This document shows, in pieces, positions 10,621-22,602 of a stretch of DNA of 64,000 nucleotides; within the stretch, counting starts at the first letter, position 1; each line of letters opens with the position of its first letter. Under the pieces are notes generated by a model. It saw only the letters and a list, made by a program, of their open reading frames with translations. It was not told the origin of the DNA and searched no databases. Position numbers and translations under genes: made by a program. Location: NCBI GenBank assembly GCA_934045075.1, contig OW203721.1, positions 3,173,997 through 3,237,996 on the forward strand, in the 5' to 3' direction. The stretch is from Yponomeuta sedellus (Eukaryota; Arthropoda; Insecta; Lepidoptera; Yponomeutidae).

Positions 10621-11112
10621 AACAAAGTTGTATTCTTTTTTTTAATAGGTAGTATACAAAGTTGTATTCTTTTTTTTAATAGATAGTAACTAGGATACCC
10701 TGTGCTATGGTAAGCAGGCAAGACCATCAGAGACATAGAAATACACCCACTAAAACGCTAGCTAAAGCTATACTTAAAACAAAGTCGGTTTCATTCTTAA
10801 AAAACGGGGCGCCAACGGAAATTTCCCCTCTCACGCCAAATATGCTTTAGTCTGAGCTTAGCAGCGTAAGGAACTTAATAGCGGGTCAAAGGTGTAGGTG
10901 TATGGGGTCAGTCGAACAGTTATCCCGGGGGTGGCCACGCCACCGCTTTGCTTAGTCAGGGGCCACCGACCGCCACTACCACGCAATAATGCGTCGTGCT
11001 CAAAAAACAGCCATTGACCGCTTAAGCTTTTGCCTTTTCAAATATGCATAATTATTATTTATTGAAAAAACAATTTAGCGGCTTCTAGAAAAACATGGGC
11101 TAAATAATGCCC
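10621..11112. other. Intron of Ets65A, no feature recognised
   Basis: Contains a short direct repeat (TTGTATTCTTTTTTTTAATAG at about 10,628 and 10,661) and otherwise nothing that I recognise. Confidence 0.5.
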
Positions 11113-11455
11113 GCTCACGAAGCGCTCGTGGGCTAGTCGAACCTAGTGATTGGAATCAATCACTTGAGTTAAGCAACAACGGGCGCGGTTAGGTGCAGGA
11201 TGGGTAACCGTCCCTAACTACCCCTAGTGGTATTTTTCCGAGCCCTTCCGTGCTTTGCTATATAGGCACGTTAAGCCGTTGGTACCGGCTGTCATGTAAT
11301 GGCAGTCGTTAAGCCATGTTAGAGGACTTATGAGCGGCTTGATAACCTGACAGTAAGACCTGCCACTGTCTTAGAATCCTTCACCAATCCGGACTTGGCC
11401 CCCGTGGTAGTATGGCCTAACCTGCTTGCGATGCAGGAAGATACACGTGCTTAGT
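11113..11455 (+). repeat. 5S rRNA-derived SINE
   Basis: Head and body complete ('GTTAAGCAACAACGGGCGCG', 'GGATGGGTAACC'). The 3' end is truncated at the junction with the family A SINE that follows. Confidence 0.87.
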
Positions 11456-11459
11456 TTAG

Positions 11460-11550
11460 TTGGAAAAACGCTGGCACGGATAGCCAGAGGTTGCGGGTTC
11501 GAATCCCGGCATGGGTGGAATTTTTAGCCTCTAAATAGGTTTTTAAAATG
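11460..11550 (+). repeat. tRNA-headed SINE, family A, 3' half
   Basis: GGCACGGATAGCCAGAGG, B-box GGTTCGAATCCC and the tail AATTTTTAGCCTCTAAATAGG. The first part of the tRNA head is replaced by the upstream 5S-SINE. Confidence 0.78.
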
Positions 11551-11934
11551 CTCATACAACCGCCGACATATCCTCACGCATACCAACAACCACTCACAAA
11601 CTCGCGTAAAAGTCGGATTACTGCCGGGATCCCGATTTTCCCATGCGTCTAGGGCCGGTCGCGAGTGCGGCAGTAAACTGTACTCAAGCACGCACCCTAT
11701 AGATTTCCCGATAACGCGCCACTTTACTCACCTGTGGGCAGCCGGGAGTGGGAGCCCTACCATGCAAGTCACTGACTATCTATCGCCGATCAACCCTCAT
11801 GAAAGTCAAAATGTTAATGGGCCAGTCGTGTCGATCCAACGCACGCCACAGAGTAAAGGACTCTCCACAATACAACGATCAGGCGACTTGCGGGCCCAAC
11901 GTTACTAACTAAAACAAACGTGTGGTAACGACAA

Positions 11935-12790
11935 TAAATCTATCAATAAATCCAATGAATGAATGAGTGAATGAATGAACGAACGGCCGACCAACTGACC
12001 GTCTAGCTAACCGACCAACTGACCGTCTTGCTGACCGACTGACCGACCGTCCCACCGACTGAGTGACCGACCGCGATCGATCAATCGATTCGCCCACAAG
12101 CTGGCGGGAGTCCTGTCCTGACTTAGCCAGTTCGTGATATTTTTTTTTGGACAGCGCATTCATGGTCGGAAAATCCCCGCAAAATCCATTATGAATGAAT
12201 TAAATGAAAACGAACGACCGACCAACTAACTGACTGACTGACTGACTGACCGACGGGCCGACCGATCAGCCGACTGAGCGACCGATCGCGATCGACCAAT
12301 CGATTCGCCAACACGGGAGTCTTACTCTGCTGTTGCCAGTTCGTGACATTTTTCTTTGACACCCTATTTCCACAAACAGCGCCCCATATTTCTTAATCAT
12401 AGTCAGAACATCCCCACAAAATTCCATTTATTCTTATGAATTAATTAATTAACTAACGAACGACCGAACAACTGACTGTCTGACTGGCCGACGGACCGAC
12501 CGATCAACCGTCTGAGCAACACATGTTTCTAAATCATGGTTAGAACATTCCAAAAATATCCATTCGTTAATTAACGAACGACCGACCAACTGACTGGCTG
12601 ACTTACGGTGTGTCTGACTGACACTGTTTGACGTCAGTCAGACACTCACAGTCGACGTCTGACGCTGGCGGGAGTCCTATTCTGCGGTAGCCACTTCTTG
12701 ACATTTTTTTTGACACCCCATTTCCAAAAACAGCGCCACATGTTTCTAAACCATGGTCCGAAAGTCCTCATTAAATTTGTCAACCGAAAT
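11935..12790. repeat. Tandem repeat with unit about 240 bp and embedded 4-bp motifs
   Basis: Degenerate runs of AATG/GACC/GACT tetranucleotides alternate with a roughly 100-bp spacer (GCGGGAGTCCTGTCC ... CAGCGC ... CATGGTCGGAAA). Three to four diverged units are visible, starting near 11,935, 12,190, 12,430 and 12,560. No coding function. Confidence 0.75.
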
Positions 12791-13179
12791 CGAAGTCACG
12801 TTGTATAATCCAGGGGAATTTTACGACTGAAATCGTGCCGCCCGCACGTTTGCAACGTTATAACGTAGATAGGTCTTTACGGAGGCGCCGCTACAGCGGT
12901 TTTACGCGAGCTGGGGATATAATGTCGATAAATTATAACTATTATCGGTGGCTTCGTAGTACAAAGCGTTCCACGCCTGTAACTTGTTTGGATATCAAAT
13001 ATCTTGAGAATAAAGCGCTACGCGAGAATAATGGAAAAAATCATATCTCCTTTTATTACACGTTTTTGGACCAAATGAACATCACAAATCTTAATAAATA
13101 TTGTAGCTTATTTTAGAACCTACTGAAAAGAACCTAGATTAACTGCTTTTAGTACAAAGTCTAGATTCTTATCTAGACT
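12791..13179. other. Intron of Ets65A, no feature recognised
   Basis: A 93-codon forward frame (12,835-13,116) shows no domain or exon signal, and I do not call it. Confidence 0.45.
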
Positions 13180-13512
13180 CTTCTTACTTATGTTCCCATT
13201 GCAGGGGCGAGATTCCTGCATCCCAGGAAGGTTAGGCCATGCTCCACCACGGAGGCCAATGGAGAATTGTAGGGCAGTAGTGGCCTTACTATCAGAAGCT
13301 ATCATGCCGCCCGTAAGGCCTCTGACGTGGCTTAACGACTGCCACAGCTGGCACCAGCGGCTTAAGGTGCCTATCGAAGCACGGAAGCCCTCGGAAAAAT
13401 GCCACGTGCGGTAGTCACAGGCCCATTCAGCACCTGACCGAGGCTGTTCTTGCTCCACTCCAGAGATTGATTCCAATTACTCGGTTCCGCTAGGTCGCGA
13501 GCGCTTTAAGTC
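13180..13512 (-). repeat. 5S rRNA-derived SINE
   Basis: Reverse copy from 'TGTTCCCATTGCAGGGGCGA' to 'GGTCGCGAGCGCTTTAAG'. The 5S-like box region is more diverged than in other copies. Confidence 0.82.
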
Positions 13513-13769
13513 TCTTTGAACAGTGCTCATTTAGCACCAGACCGTGTGACACTATTCTTTTTACCCGCCCATAGATAAATTGACCTGAGGGCGGTGTTTT
13601 CACGCAAGCCGCTCGCACGTACGTAACAGAGTCAATTAAGTACACGTGCTGGTTTGTTCACTTGCCTTGCCTAATTACGAAGTGTGCCAAAGTTTCCCAC
13701 GAGCAGGCTTCCTTGTGCGTGGTCGGGATACCTGGTCGCGTGGTTGAAGGGTGGCAGTTAATTATAAAC

Positions 13770-14338
13770 ACCGGCCAAGTGCGAGTGGCGCCCGCGCACG
13801 TAGGGTTCCGTGCCGTTTTTAATTGAATTTATTTATTTTTCAATGGATGAATTTTATTAAACAAACGTGACCTTTTACCTTATTTCACTGAATTTTTAGT
13901 TGTATATTAACTAGACATTCTGTGAAAAAAGGCAAAAAACCACGTTTGTGATATATGAGCCGCCCTTAAGCATTTTTTCAATCTGAATTTATATCTGTTT
14001 ATTTTTAAAGTGAATATAGAACTCTATATTCTGTGCATATTTAAAGTCTTCCGAGACCACGGTACTTAAAAAGTGTCGTCGGAAAATTGTAAAACAGTAA
14101 AATTAAGTATAAAATCCATGTAAATACAGTTTTTATTATGTCTAGTGCTCGTGTTAACCTTAAAAAATACCATATTTAAAGTGTTTTTTCCGTTATTAAT
14201 ATTGGAAAAAGCCGAAAATATCACTTTTGTTGTATGGGAGCTTTTATGCCATACAATACAGCCTTGTGAACGACAGACAGACGGTCAATGGAGTCTTAGT
14301 AAGGTTCCCGTTTTTACCTTTTGGTTACGGAACCCTAA
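13770..14338 (+). repeat. 'GCCAAGTGCGAGT ... GGAACCCTAA' element
   Basis: Begins GGCCAAGTGCGAGTGGCGCCC with AGGGTTCCGTGCCG and ends GTTACGGAACCCTAAAA. The same start and end bracket 25,183-25,754 and may recur in a diverged form from 33,002. Superfamily not determined; I see no long reading frame. Confidence 0.65.
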
Positions 14339-14621
14339 AATGTTGAAGGTTAATACAGCATGGGTATCAACCAACCACGCGGTCGTACTATCCTCTCCCG
14401 CCCCGTGATAGTCAGTTCTCCAAATAGTCACAACAGAATAGTGATAAAAAACATTTACTTAACGGCACAATACCGTAAATCAAATCAAAAAACCTTTTAT
14501 TCAAAGTAGCACAGAAACTGCCGCTTAATGAACGTTACAAGTTATCCTATGGAGAAAAAATGGACAAAAAACGGCCAACTTGGTCTTGTTAGAGTCCTTA
14601 ATTATCGGAATTTGCATATCT

Positions 14622-14949
14622 TCTATAATATAAAAATGAATCGCTGATTGTGTTGGTAAGCGCAAATCTCGAGAACAGCTGAATTGATTTCGCTAATTCT
14701 TTTTTTAGAATACTCCTTGAAGTACGAGGATGGTTTTTATGGAGGGAAAAATAAAAAAAAAATCAAAAATCGATTGTTAAGTTCGCTGGGCCAGCTAGTC
14801 TATCTATAATATAAAAATGAATCGCTGAATGTGTTGGTAAGCGCAAATCTCGAGAACAGCTGAATCGATTTCGCTAATTCTTTTTTTATAATATTCCTTG
14901 AACTACGAGGATGGTTCTTACGGAAAGAAAAGTTCGCTGGGTCAGCTAG
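14622..14949 (+). mobile_element. Two Helitron-like elements in direct orientation
   Basis: Element one (14,622-14,798) and element two (14,803-14,949) both start TCTATAATATAAAAAT and end CAGCTAG followed by T, with only four bases between them. Element two has lost part of its 3' half. Confidence 0.72.
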
Positions 14950-15734
14950 TTTATTATAAAACATAAAACTCATTCATTGTACTGGCTTTAATCCCAAACT
15001 ATTCATCTAAATAATCCTTTATGTACAGTAGCGGCACAAAGTGTACTCCTTACACATTTCTTGAACCTCGTTTCAGGCATCGCCCACCGGCATCGCTGCA
15101 TGTCATATAGTTTTAAGTTGCAATATAAACATGAGTAAACAATTACCACTATTAATCACCGATCGACCGGAATCGCACGCGTCTAACGCTGACAGCGACA
15201 ATATTCCCAAATCGCTGCATTCATTGCGGGCCATAAACCCAGCGGTCTAAGCAGCGTAGGGTTGTCAACAATTGTTTGGAAAAATAAAAAGCCTATATGA
15301 TTAATAAGAAGTTTGTTCAGGAGATCCGATCAGCAATGTATTCGGGAACGCAATGGCTCCCCGCCGCTAGCGTGTGACCTGAAGCCACTTTCAAACCCCA
15401 TTCTGTTTCCCTTTTCTTTTTAAAACGACCCTTTAAATTTTTACTATGTTTTTGCTTGTCAATTTAATGTTTACTTTCTCACAATCAATAATTCTTTAAT
15501 GATATGGTGTTTGATGCAACTATTATTATGATGATACCAACTTTTATCGGTAATTCTTATGTATAAAATTAGATACAATAATATCATGCAAAATTATGAC
15601 ACGTTGTAATGCAGCAGACACGTAGCCAAGTACATTTTAAATTGTGTATTTTTTTCTTTTTACAATAATTTTATGTAGATGTATTTCAATGTGACCATTA
15701 CTTTTAATAAATAATGGTATTCATGTTTAAAAAA
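14950..15734. other. Intron of Ets65A, no feature recognised
   Basis: No exon or repeat that I can name. AT-rich towards 15,740. Confidence 0.5.
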
Positions 15735-15960
15735 AATTAAAAACCTCTTTAGAGGCTGAATATTCCACCCATGCCGGGACTCGAACCCGCGACCTCTGGC
15801 TAACCGTACTAGCGCCCTTCCAACTGAGCTAATGGGCGACTAACGGCATCAGTGAAATTTCGAACCTCTTTACAATACTCTCTGTATTACGTACTACAGG
15901 CAGCAAAATACAGAGAGTATTGTAAAGTTAGTCGCCCATTAGCTCAGTTGGAATTGGGTT
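15735..15960. repeat. Inverted pair of family A SINEs
   Basis: A nearly complete minus-strand family A copy (15,735-15,905) is followed by an inverted fragment, TACAGAGAGTATTGTAAAG...GCCCATTAGCTCAGTTGG (15,910-15,955). Together they form an inverted repeat. Confidence 0.75.
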
Positions 15961-16353
15961 AAAATTATCCTTAACACGGGTTAGTGCATTCAAAAGAATA
16001 TTAAAATAAATAACACAACACATCACAGACATAAACGGAAGATCTAACGTTTAATCTAGAGAAGTATCGACTTGTGTCAGATTTTTTTTTTGATTAACTT
16101 TCAGGGCGTTGACCTGCCTGCATCTAACGAACAACCACGAAAACAACACAGATAACAATCGAGTGTAAAGTGGTAAAAAGCAACGGTATATTTCTATAAT
16201 ATCAAATCTGCAAATAAATTCATCTCTTATATTGATTTCTTCTAAGGATTTGTAGACATATAATTGTCTAAAGAGCGCAGCAAGAAGATTTTTTTTTTAA
16301 ATAATAATTTATGTTATCCCGCTTCATATCATCTATATGAGATATCTATATCT
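15961..16353. other. Intron of Ets65A, no feature recognised
   Basis: AT-rich. No exon or repeat recognised. Confidence 0.5.
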
Positions 16354-16724
16354 TCTATAATATAAAAATGTCGCTAAATGTGTTGGTATGCGTAAATCTC
16401 GAGAGCAGCTGAACCGATTTCGCTAAATCTTTTTTAGAATGTTCGTTGAAGTACGAGGACGGTTCTTAAGGAGAGAAAAATAATAAAAAAATTAAATAAT
16501 CGACTGTTAGGCGGTACGAAGTTCACTGGGTCAGCTAGTCTATAATATAAAAATTAATCGCTGACTGTGTTGGTAAGCGCAAATCTCGAGAGTAGCTGAA
16601 CCGATTTTGCTAATTCTTTTTTTCGATATTTCTTGAAATACGAGGATGGTTCTTACGTAGAGAAAAAATTAAAAAAAATTAAAGAATCGCTAGTAGAAGG
16701 TACGAAGTTTGCTGGGTCCGCTAT
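16354..16724 (+). mobile_element. Head-to-tail Helitron-like tandem
   Basis: The first copy ends CTAG at 16,538 and the second begins TCTATAATATAA at 16,539 with no intervening base. The second has a decayed terminus (CTAT near 16,724). Direct end-to-start junctions of this sort are described for Helitrons. Confidence 0.75.
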
Positions 16725-17342
16725 TATTAGATAAAAATACAACAGTTTTCACGCTTATAGCAATCCGCAACCTTTTTTATGGGTAAGAGCGCAAATAGGT
16801 CACATTAATTTTCTTCCAGAGATAAGCCCGCTTCTATGCATGTTATTTCTTATGTGTCCAGTTAAATTTGTGGCGGCTTACATTTTACATTGTACATCGA
16901 CATTCAGCAAACAGAATGTAAATTCTTTACGTTGAAATAAAATTATTTGAATTTGAAATGTTTCGTGTGCAACAAAGTACGATAATAATAAATTGACGTC
17001 GAGAACCAAAGTTACAGCCCTGGATTTTTCTTCCCGAGGGACCAAGGCAATGATAGTGCAAGGGCGCCACGCCACGTAAACATTGTGACAGCGGGGCCGG
17101 GATTTCGGGATGTCAGTGTGAATCACGGGAGCACGATATCTACTACAAAAGTCCTAATTTTAAATCAATATTTTATTGCAACGTAAATAATTGATGTTAT
17201 GTTTGCTGAATGTCAATATACTATTTTAGCCGCTGCCTTCGGGCCGTATTTACAGTAGAGAAAAAGGCAGCCGGAAAAAAACTCCACTCTGACCATCGTT
17301 TCGAAAATCATCTCTTCACTTAATACATCTGAGCCTATGCGA
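16725..17342. other. Intron of Ets65A, no feature recognised
   Basis: No supported exon. A minus-strand 82-codon frame (16,878-17,126) has no recognisable content. Confidence 0.45.
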
Positions 17343-17702
17343 AAAGCGCTCGTGGCCTAGTCGAACCGAGTGATTCGAATCAATCACAAAGATTTAACAA
17401 CAGGCGCGGTCAGGTGCTGGATGGGCGACCATCCCGTGACTACCGCTAGTGGCATTTTTTCCGAGCGCTTCCGTGCTTCGCAAGGCACGCTTAACCGTTG
17501 GTGCCGGCTGTCATGTACGGGCAGCCGTTAAACCCTCTCAGAGGACATATGGGCGGCTAACTTCTGTCAGTAAGACCCGCCACTGTCTTACAATCCTCCA
17601 CAAGCCCGGACTTGGTCCCCGTGGTGGAGTATGCCCTAACCTTCCAGCGATGTAGAAAGAGACCCATGCCCCAGCAGTGGGGACATACAAAGGGTTGATA
17701 TC
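17343..17702 (+). repeat. 5S rRNA-derived SINE, full-length
   Basis: Complete from 'GCGCTCGTGGCCTAGTCGAA' to 'GGGGACATACAAAGGGTTGA'. The C-box-like GGATGGGCGACC is present; the box A region is shortened (AGATTTAACAACAGGCGCGG). Confidence 0.88.
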
Positions 17703-17889
17703 ATCATCTCAGATATGAAAATATTCCGTAACTTCTATCAAAAACTTTAAAAGTCGAAACATCAGTTAATTTCTTTCCAAAAGTAGGAAAGACATTAATA
17801 CTGCTGCAGGATACACAATCAGCACTCGTTCACACGGTATGATCGTATAATACATCAGATCAGAAACACCATAATACTAAGAAGAACGA

Positions 17890-18155
17890 AAGAACTAATA
17901 ATCACCATAGCGATGGTGATTGCCCGTAAGAAGCAGGCCATAATGGTATGATAGACAAGACAAAAGATAGAGTGTAGAAGTGCTAGTTTGGAGACCTAGG
18001 GACGAGTGCAGAAAGGCAACCAATTAGATGAACTGATGACCTGGTCAAAGTGGCAGGAAAAGACTGGATTCAGAAAGCCCAACGCCGACATGAATGGGGT
18101 GCATCAGAAGAGACCAACACTCAGCGTTGGGTGACTATAGGTTGAAGAAGTAGAC
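17890..18155 (+). repeat. RTE-type LINE fragment
   Basis: After frameshifts the translation includes DDLVKVAGKDWIQKAQRR and TQRWVTIG, diverged from the RTE C-terminal consensus. Relic. Confidence 0.6.
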
Positions 18156-18619
18156 TTTCAAGACTGACGCACTCCATGTCACCAAACATTGAGGCTCTCA
18201 TTTTCCCCGTTTACCTCAACAGTCCCCCTCGCACATAAGCCCGCAACAATCGTGTAACAATACAATATAAAATATTGTATTCCGCATGAACATACCGGCG
18301 CGATTAGGCGCGTGTTTTCGCGCGTGCCGCCGTCATGCACGACTGAGCCTCGGGTTCGACTCCCTGCGCCTCCCCCCGCCTTTATTGCGCAGGGCATAAG
18401 TGCGCGTATCGAACGGAGTCCGCGGCATTGTAGCCGGTTATTGGCCGGGCCCTTTTGCTTGCGTTATCACGGCGTGAATGGAACAAGACGTTTTCCTTGT
18501 TCGCGTCGACCCGAGCGACTGCAAGCCTACAATTGTGTAGGAAGATATCTCGGGTGTGAGAATCTAAAGTGTTGAGATTGCATGTGTGTCGATTGCCGGC
18601 TACTGTGGGCAGTCAAGGG
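18156..18619. other. Intron of Ets65A; GC-rich tRNA-like patch
   Basis: Bases 18,290-18,390 hold a B-box-like GGGTTCGACTCCC in a GC-rich context. It may be an old SINE head, but there is no convincing A-box. Confidence 0.4.
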
Positions 18620-19022
18620 TATAGCCACTATTTGATTGGTAGGTTACTTTGAATGACAGTATACGCAATAGTCTGATTAGAGAACGTTGTGGACTGAAAG
18701 AGGATTTAGTGACTATAATTGAGAAAGGAATGTTGCGTTTGTTTGGACATGTGGAGAGGATGAAGGAAGAAAGATTGACGACACAAATATATATTGGGAA
18801 TGTGAATAGAAGAGCTGGTAAGGGACGTCCCAGGCGGACATACATCGACCGAATAAGGATGTACTAGCCAAGGGAAAGATAAAAAGTACCCGGTACGGTG
18901 CGTCCATGCAACATCTTATGAACGTTGATGAAGCGAAGGTGATCTGTCAGGATCGTGACAAGTGGCAGTCCCTGGTCTTTGCCTATCCCTCCAGGATTCA
19001 GGCGTGAGATTATGTATGTATG
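18620..19022 (+). pseudogene. RTE-type LINE, C-terminal polyprotein fragment
   Basis: The forward frame encodes SIRNSLIRERCGLKEDLV, MLRLFGHVERMKEER and RRAGKGRPRRTYIDRI, then frameshifts before MNVDEAKVICQDR and the 3' 'GCGTGAGATTATGTATGTATG' end. Same family as the minus-strand copy at 4,087. Confidence 0.83.
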
Positions 19023-19989
19023 TCGATTGGTAGGTACAACGGTTACTACACCACGGTTGTCAATGCAATGAAGCGAAATTGCGCGCGGATGAAGTAAAGA
19101 GGCTTTTAACGTGTTTAAAGCTCAATTAGCGTGCGCTGCCTCTTCTCATACCTCTTGCTACCTGAGTATCATTCCCCATCATTTTTACCCAACTACAAAA
19201 ACAGAGCATGAGATCCCTCAGGTAGCAAAGACTTATTGAAATAATAATAATAATTTGTTTATTTCGAGTAACTTTACAGACTCGTATTTTATATTAGTAT
19301 ATACTTAGTATACTAACATGAGGAAACAAAATTAAAAACTGGTTATATTTCTAGAAGCATCTAAGCTGTTTATACATAATAGGTCCTTTTAGAAATATGC
19401 ATATTATCACAATGCCTCATATATGGGCAGACAAACCTCCCGCCGATTGACCGCAGTATGGGCGACACATTGTCAACTTCATTCCGTGTTGTCTTACTTG
19501 ATTTTTTGTCAAAAGAGTCCGACCAGGTTTCACTGTGATTTGCAGAGCTTAATTATGGTGAGCAGATACGGAGCTCGCGGCGTTGGATGCTTGTCTCTGA
19601 CTCTCTGGCTGACAGACAACCAATCTACTTTTAATCCTTAGAAAAATGTTCCAAACAAACTTCTGCGCCTGAAATAACTTTCTCACTCATATCTCCTCTT
19701 TTCGGCATACGGCACGTTTAAACCAGTCTCGTGATCTTCACGTGGATGTATACAGAAATGGCTAAACAACTTGACCTTTAGAGGCGAATTAACGATATCC
19801 ACTTGCAATCGGATGGCTGAGAGTGCCGTAAGGAATCTAGGGACTGCGGAATTTAGATTAAGGAAAAAAATATTGATCTGAGCAGCTCAGACAGAGCTGG
19901 TGAAGCAAGCAGAGCTCAAACGAACACAAACGTCTGCAGCGCCATTGACAAACATACCAACTAATTCCAGATGAACAGTATTGTAGACA
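19023..19989. other. Intron of Ets65A, no feature recognised
   Basis: Unannotated. An (AAT)n run lies near 19,241-19,253. Confidence 0.5.
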
Positions 19990-20158
19990 CAAGAGTCATT
20001 GTACTTATATTAAGTCATTTTTTCCCGGCTGGGGACCGAAAAAAACCCCAGTTCTTGGATGTTTATATGTTTGTGATGTCGTTGTTTCTGGTTACTACGA
20101 CACAGGGTATCCTATGGGCCAGAAGCAATGTATGTGCCTGTTGTAAAGGTTATGTTAT
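19990..20158 (+). repeat. tRNA-headed SINE, family C, body
   Basis: 'CCCCAGTTCTTGGATGTTTA ... GAAGCAATGTATGTGCCTG'. The tRNA head is reduced to CCCGGCTGGGGAC. Confidence 0.7.
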
Positions 20159-20371
20159 GAGTATGATATTACGAAAAAACAAAATGGCGCGCCGAGAAAA
20201 TGACGCCAGAAAGCATCACATATAATGACCTTATTTTATAAACCTAAAAGCCCAACAGACAAAACAATAAACATGACGTAGGTTCAAAGACCACTCAAAG
20301 CCTCAGCAGACGAAACCAAATTAAAATGAGTTACACCTGCTGATGCTTGACAATTGCATAGTAAAGCCGTC

Positions 20372-21756
20372 TTCACTACTCCTAGCAGTCGGTTTTTTTT
20401 TCATTTCACAATATAATCCTTCGATCATCCAAAGTGAAAGGGAATTAGCATGCAGCTCCCGTGTTCATTACTTCTAGCAGTCGGTTTTTTTTTCATTTCA
20501 CAATAATGTCTTTCGATCCTCCAAAGTGCAAGGGAATTAGCATGCAGCTCCCGTGTTCATTACTTCTAGCAGTCGGTTTTTTTTTTTTTTCATTTCACAA
20601 TAAAATCCTTCGAGCATCCAAAGTGAAAGGTAATTAGCATGCAGCTCCCAAGTTCACTACTTCTAGCAGTCGGTTTTTTTTTTTTTTCATTTCACAATAA
20701 AATCCTTCGAGCATCCAAAGTGAAAGGTAATTAGCATGCAGCTCCCAAGTTCACTACTTCTAGCAGTCGGTTTTTTTTTTCATTTCACAATAAAATCCTT
20801 CGAGCATCCAAAGTGAACGGGAATTAGCATGCAGCTCCCGTGTTCACTACTTCTAGCAGTCGGTTTTTATTCGTATCGCAATTAAATTCTTCGATCCTCC
20901 AAAGTGAAAGGGAATCAGCATGCAGCTCCCGTGTTCACTACTTCTAGCAGTCGGTTTTTTCATTTCACAATAAAATCTTTCGATCCTCTAAAGTGAAAGG
21001 GAATTAGCATGCAGCTTCCGTGTTCACTACTTCTAGCAGTCGGTTTTTTCATTTCACAATAAAATCCTTCAATCCTCCAAAGTGAAAGGGAATTAGCATG
21101 CAACTCCCGTGTACACTACTTCTAGCATTCGGTTTTTTTTTTTCATTTCACAATAAAATCCTTCGATCATCCAAAGTGAAAGGGAATTAGCATGCAGCTC
21201 CCGTGTTTACTACTTCTAGCATTCGGTTTTTTTTTTTCATTTCACAATAAAATCCTTCGATCATCCAAAGTGAAAGGGAATTAGCATGCAGCTCCCGTGT
21301 TTACTACTTCTAGCATTCGGTTTTTTTTTTTCATTTCACAATAAAATCCTTCGATCATCCAAAGTGAAAGGGAATTAGCATGCAGCTCCCGTGTTCACTA
21401 CTTCTAGCAGTCGGTTTTTTCATTTCACAATAAAATCCTTCAATCCTCCAAAGTGAAAGGGAATTAGCATGCAACTCCCGTGTACACTACTTCTAGCATT
21501 CGGTTTTTTTTTTTCATTTCACAATAAAATCCTTCGATCATCCAAAGTGAAAGGGAATTAGCATGCAGCTCCCGTGTTTACTACTTCTAGCAGTCGGTTT
21601 TTTTTCGTATCTCAATTAAATCCTTCGATCCTCCGAAATGAAAGGAAATCAGCATGCAGCTCCCGTGTTCACTACTTCTAGCAGTCGGTTTTTTTTTTTC
21701 GTATCGCAATTAAATCCTTCGATCCTCCAAAGTGAAAGGGAATTAGCATGCAGCTC
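20372..21756. repeat. Minisatellite, about 15 units of 88-98 bp
   Basis: Each unit contains TTCTAGCAGTCGG, a T-run of variable length, CATTTCACAATAAAATCC, CCAAAGTGAAAGGG and ATTAGCATGCAGCTCCCG. Units differ at shared diagnostic positions. A block at 21,046-21,223 recurs almost unchanged at 21,420-21,597, giving a 374-bp higher-order period of four units. It sits in the big Ets65A intron. Confidence 0.92.
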
Positions 21757-21954
21757 GCGAGCTTTATGGCGCTGAAATAATAGTCCCGTGATTGTCCTCC
21801 GCGCCTGAGGGGTGCCTCGACCGCTTAACACACCCCGAGTGACGCAACCGACACTTTGCTGATGCTATTTCCGAATCGATTTCTGCCGCCTTTGTTTCTC
21901 CGTCAAGGAATGTTCTCGAGCTGGCTTGCCTAACCCTCTAACATAGTACGAGTT

Positions 21955-22205
21955 GGAGATTTCCGCACTTCGACTCATAGTTGGGCCATTGTACGTAGCA
22001 AGCACTGAGGTATGTTAACAACGTTACCCCAACGTTACTCAAAAGTTTGATTAAGAAAGGAATGTTGCGTTGGTTTGTACATGTGGAGAGGATAAAGGAA
22101 GAGAGATTGAGGAAACAAATATATATTGCGAATGTGAGTGGAAGGGCTGGTAAGGGACGTCCCAGGCGGACAGACATCGACCAAATAGGGAATGTATGAG
22201 CAATA
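21955..22205 (+). pseudogene. RTE-type LINE fragment, part 1
   Basis: Carries 'GTTGGGCCATTGTACGTAGC' and then an RTE tail translating to MLRWFVHVERIKEER and GRAGKGRPRRT. It is interrupted at 22,206 by a family B SINE and resumes at 22,453. Confidence 0.8.
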
Positions 22206-22452
22206 ATAATAATATTGGCCTTTTGCATCTACTTAATGAGATGATTTATGCAGCGTCCAGTGGCATCTTCACTCACACTAGATGGGTGAAAGGACCACTC
22301 CGACGCTGTAGTGCCTGGGACATGGTTTTTTTTTTATAGATGGTGTAGGCCTGCCCAGCACCTATACCATCCTGACAGCTTAGTCGGCCTAGCCCACGGG
22401 AAAGACTAGTCAATACGTGCGGAGCCAACCAAGCCGCGGGTTTCCTCACGAT
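22206..22452 (-). repeat. tRNA-headed SINE, family B, nested in a LINE
   Basis: A minus-strand, 5'-truncated copy ('GGCCTTTTGCATCTACTTAA' to 'GCGGGTTTCCTCACGAT') splits the LINE relic, so the SINE is the younger insertion. Confidence 0.83.
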
Positions 22453-22602
22453 TAGCAAAGGGAAAGATAAAAAGTACTCGGAACCGGTGTGCGTGCATGC
22501 AACGACTTATGAACGTTAATGAAGCGAAGGTGATCTGTCAGGATCGTAGCAAGTGGCAGTCCCTGGTCTCTGCCTACCTCTCTGGGTTACAGGCGTGAGG
22601 TT
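22453..22602 (+). pseudogene. RTE-type LINE fragment, part 2
   Basis: Resumes with GCAAAGGGAAAGATAAAAAG, then MNVNEAKVICQDR and the 3' terminus 'GGCGTGAGGTTATGTATGTAG', which runs straight into the (GTAT)n tract. Confidence 0.8.

Noticed and set aside
12835..13116. A 93-codon plus-strand frame
   Set aside because: No recognisable content, no splice signals and a skewed composition in the second half.
20372..21756. Regularly spaced repeats resembling a CRISPR array
   Set aside because: The whole 88-98 bp unit is repeated with no unique spacers, and the genome is eukaryotic. It is a minisatellite.
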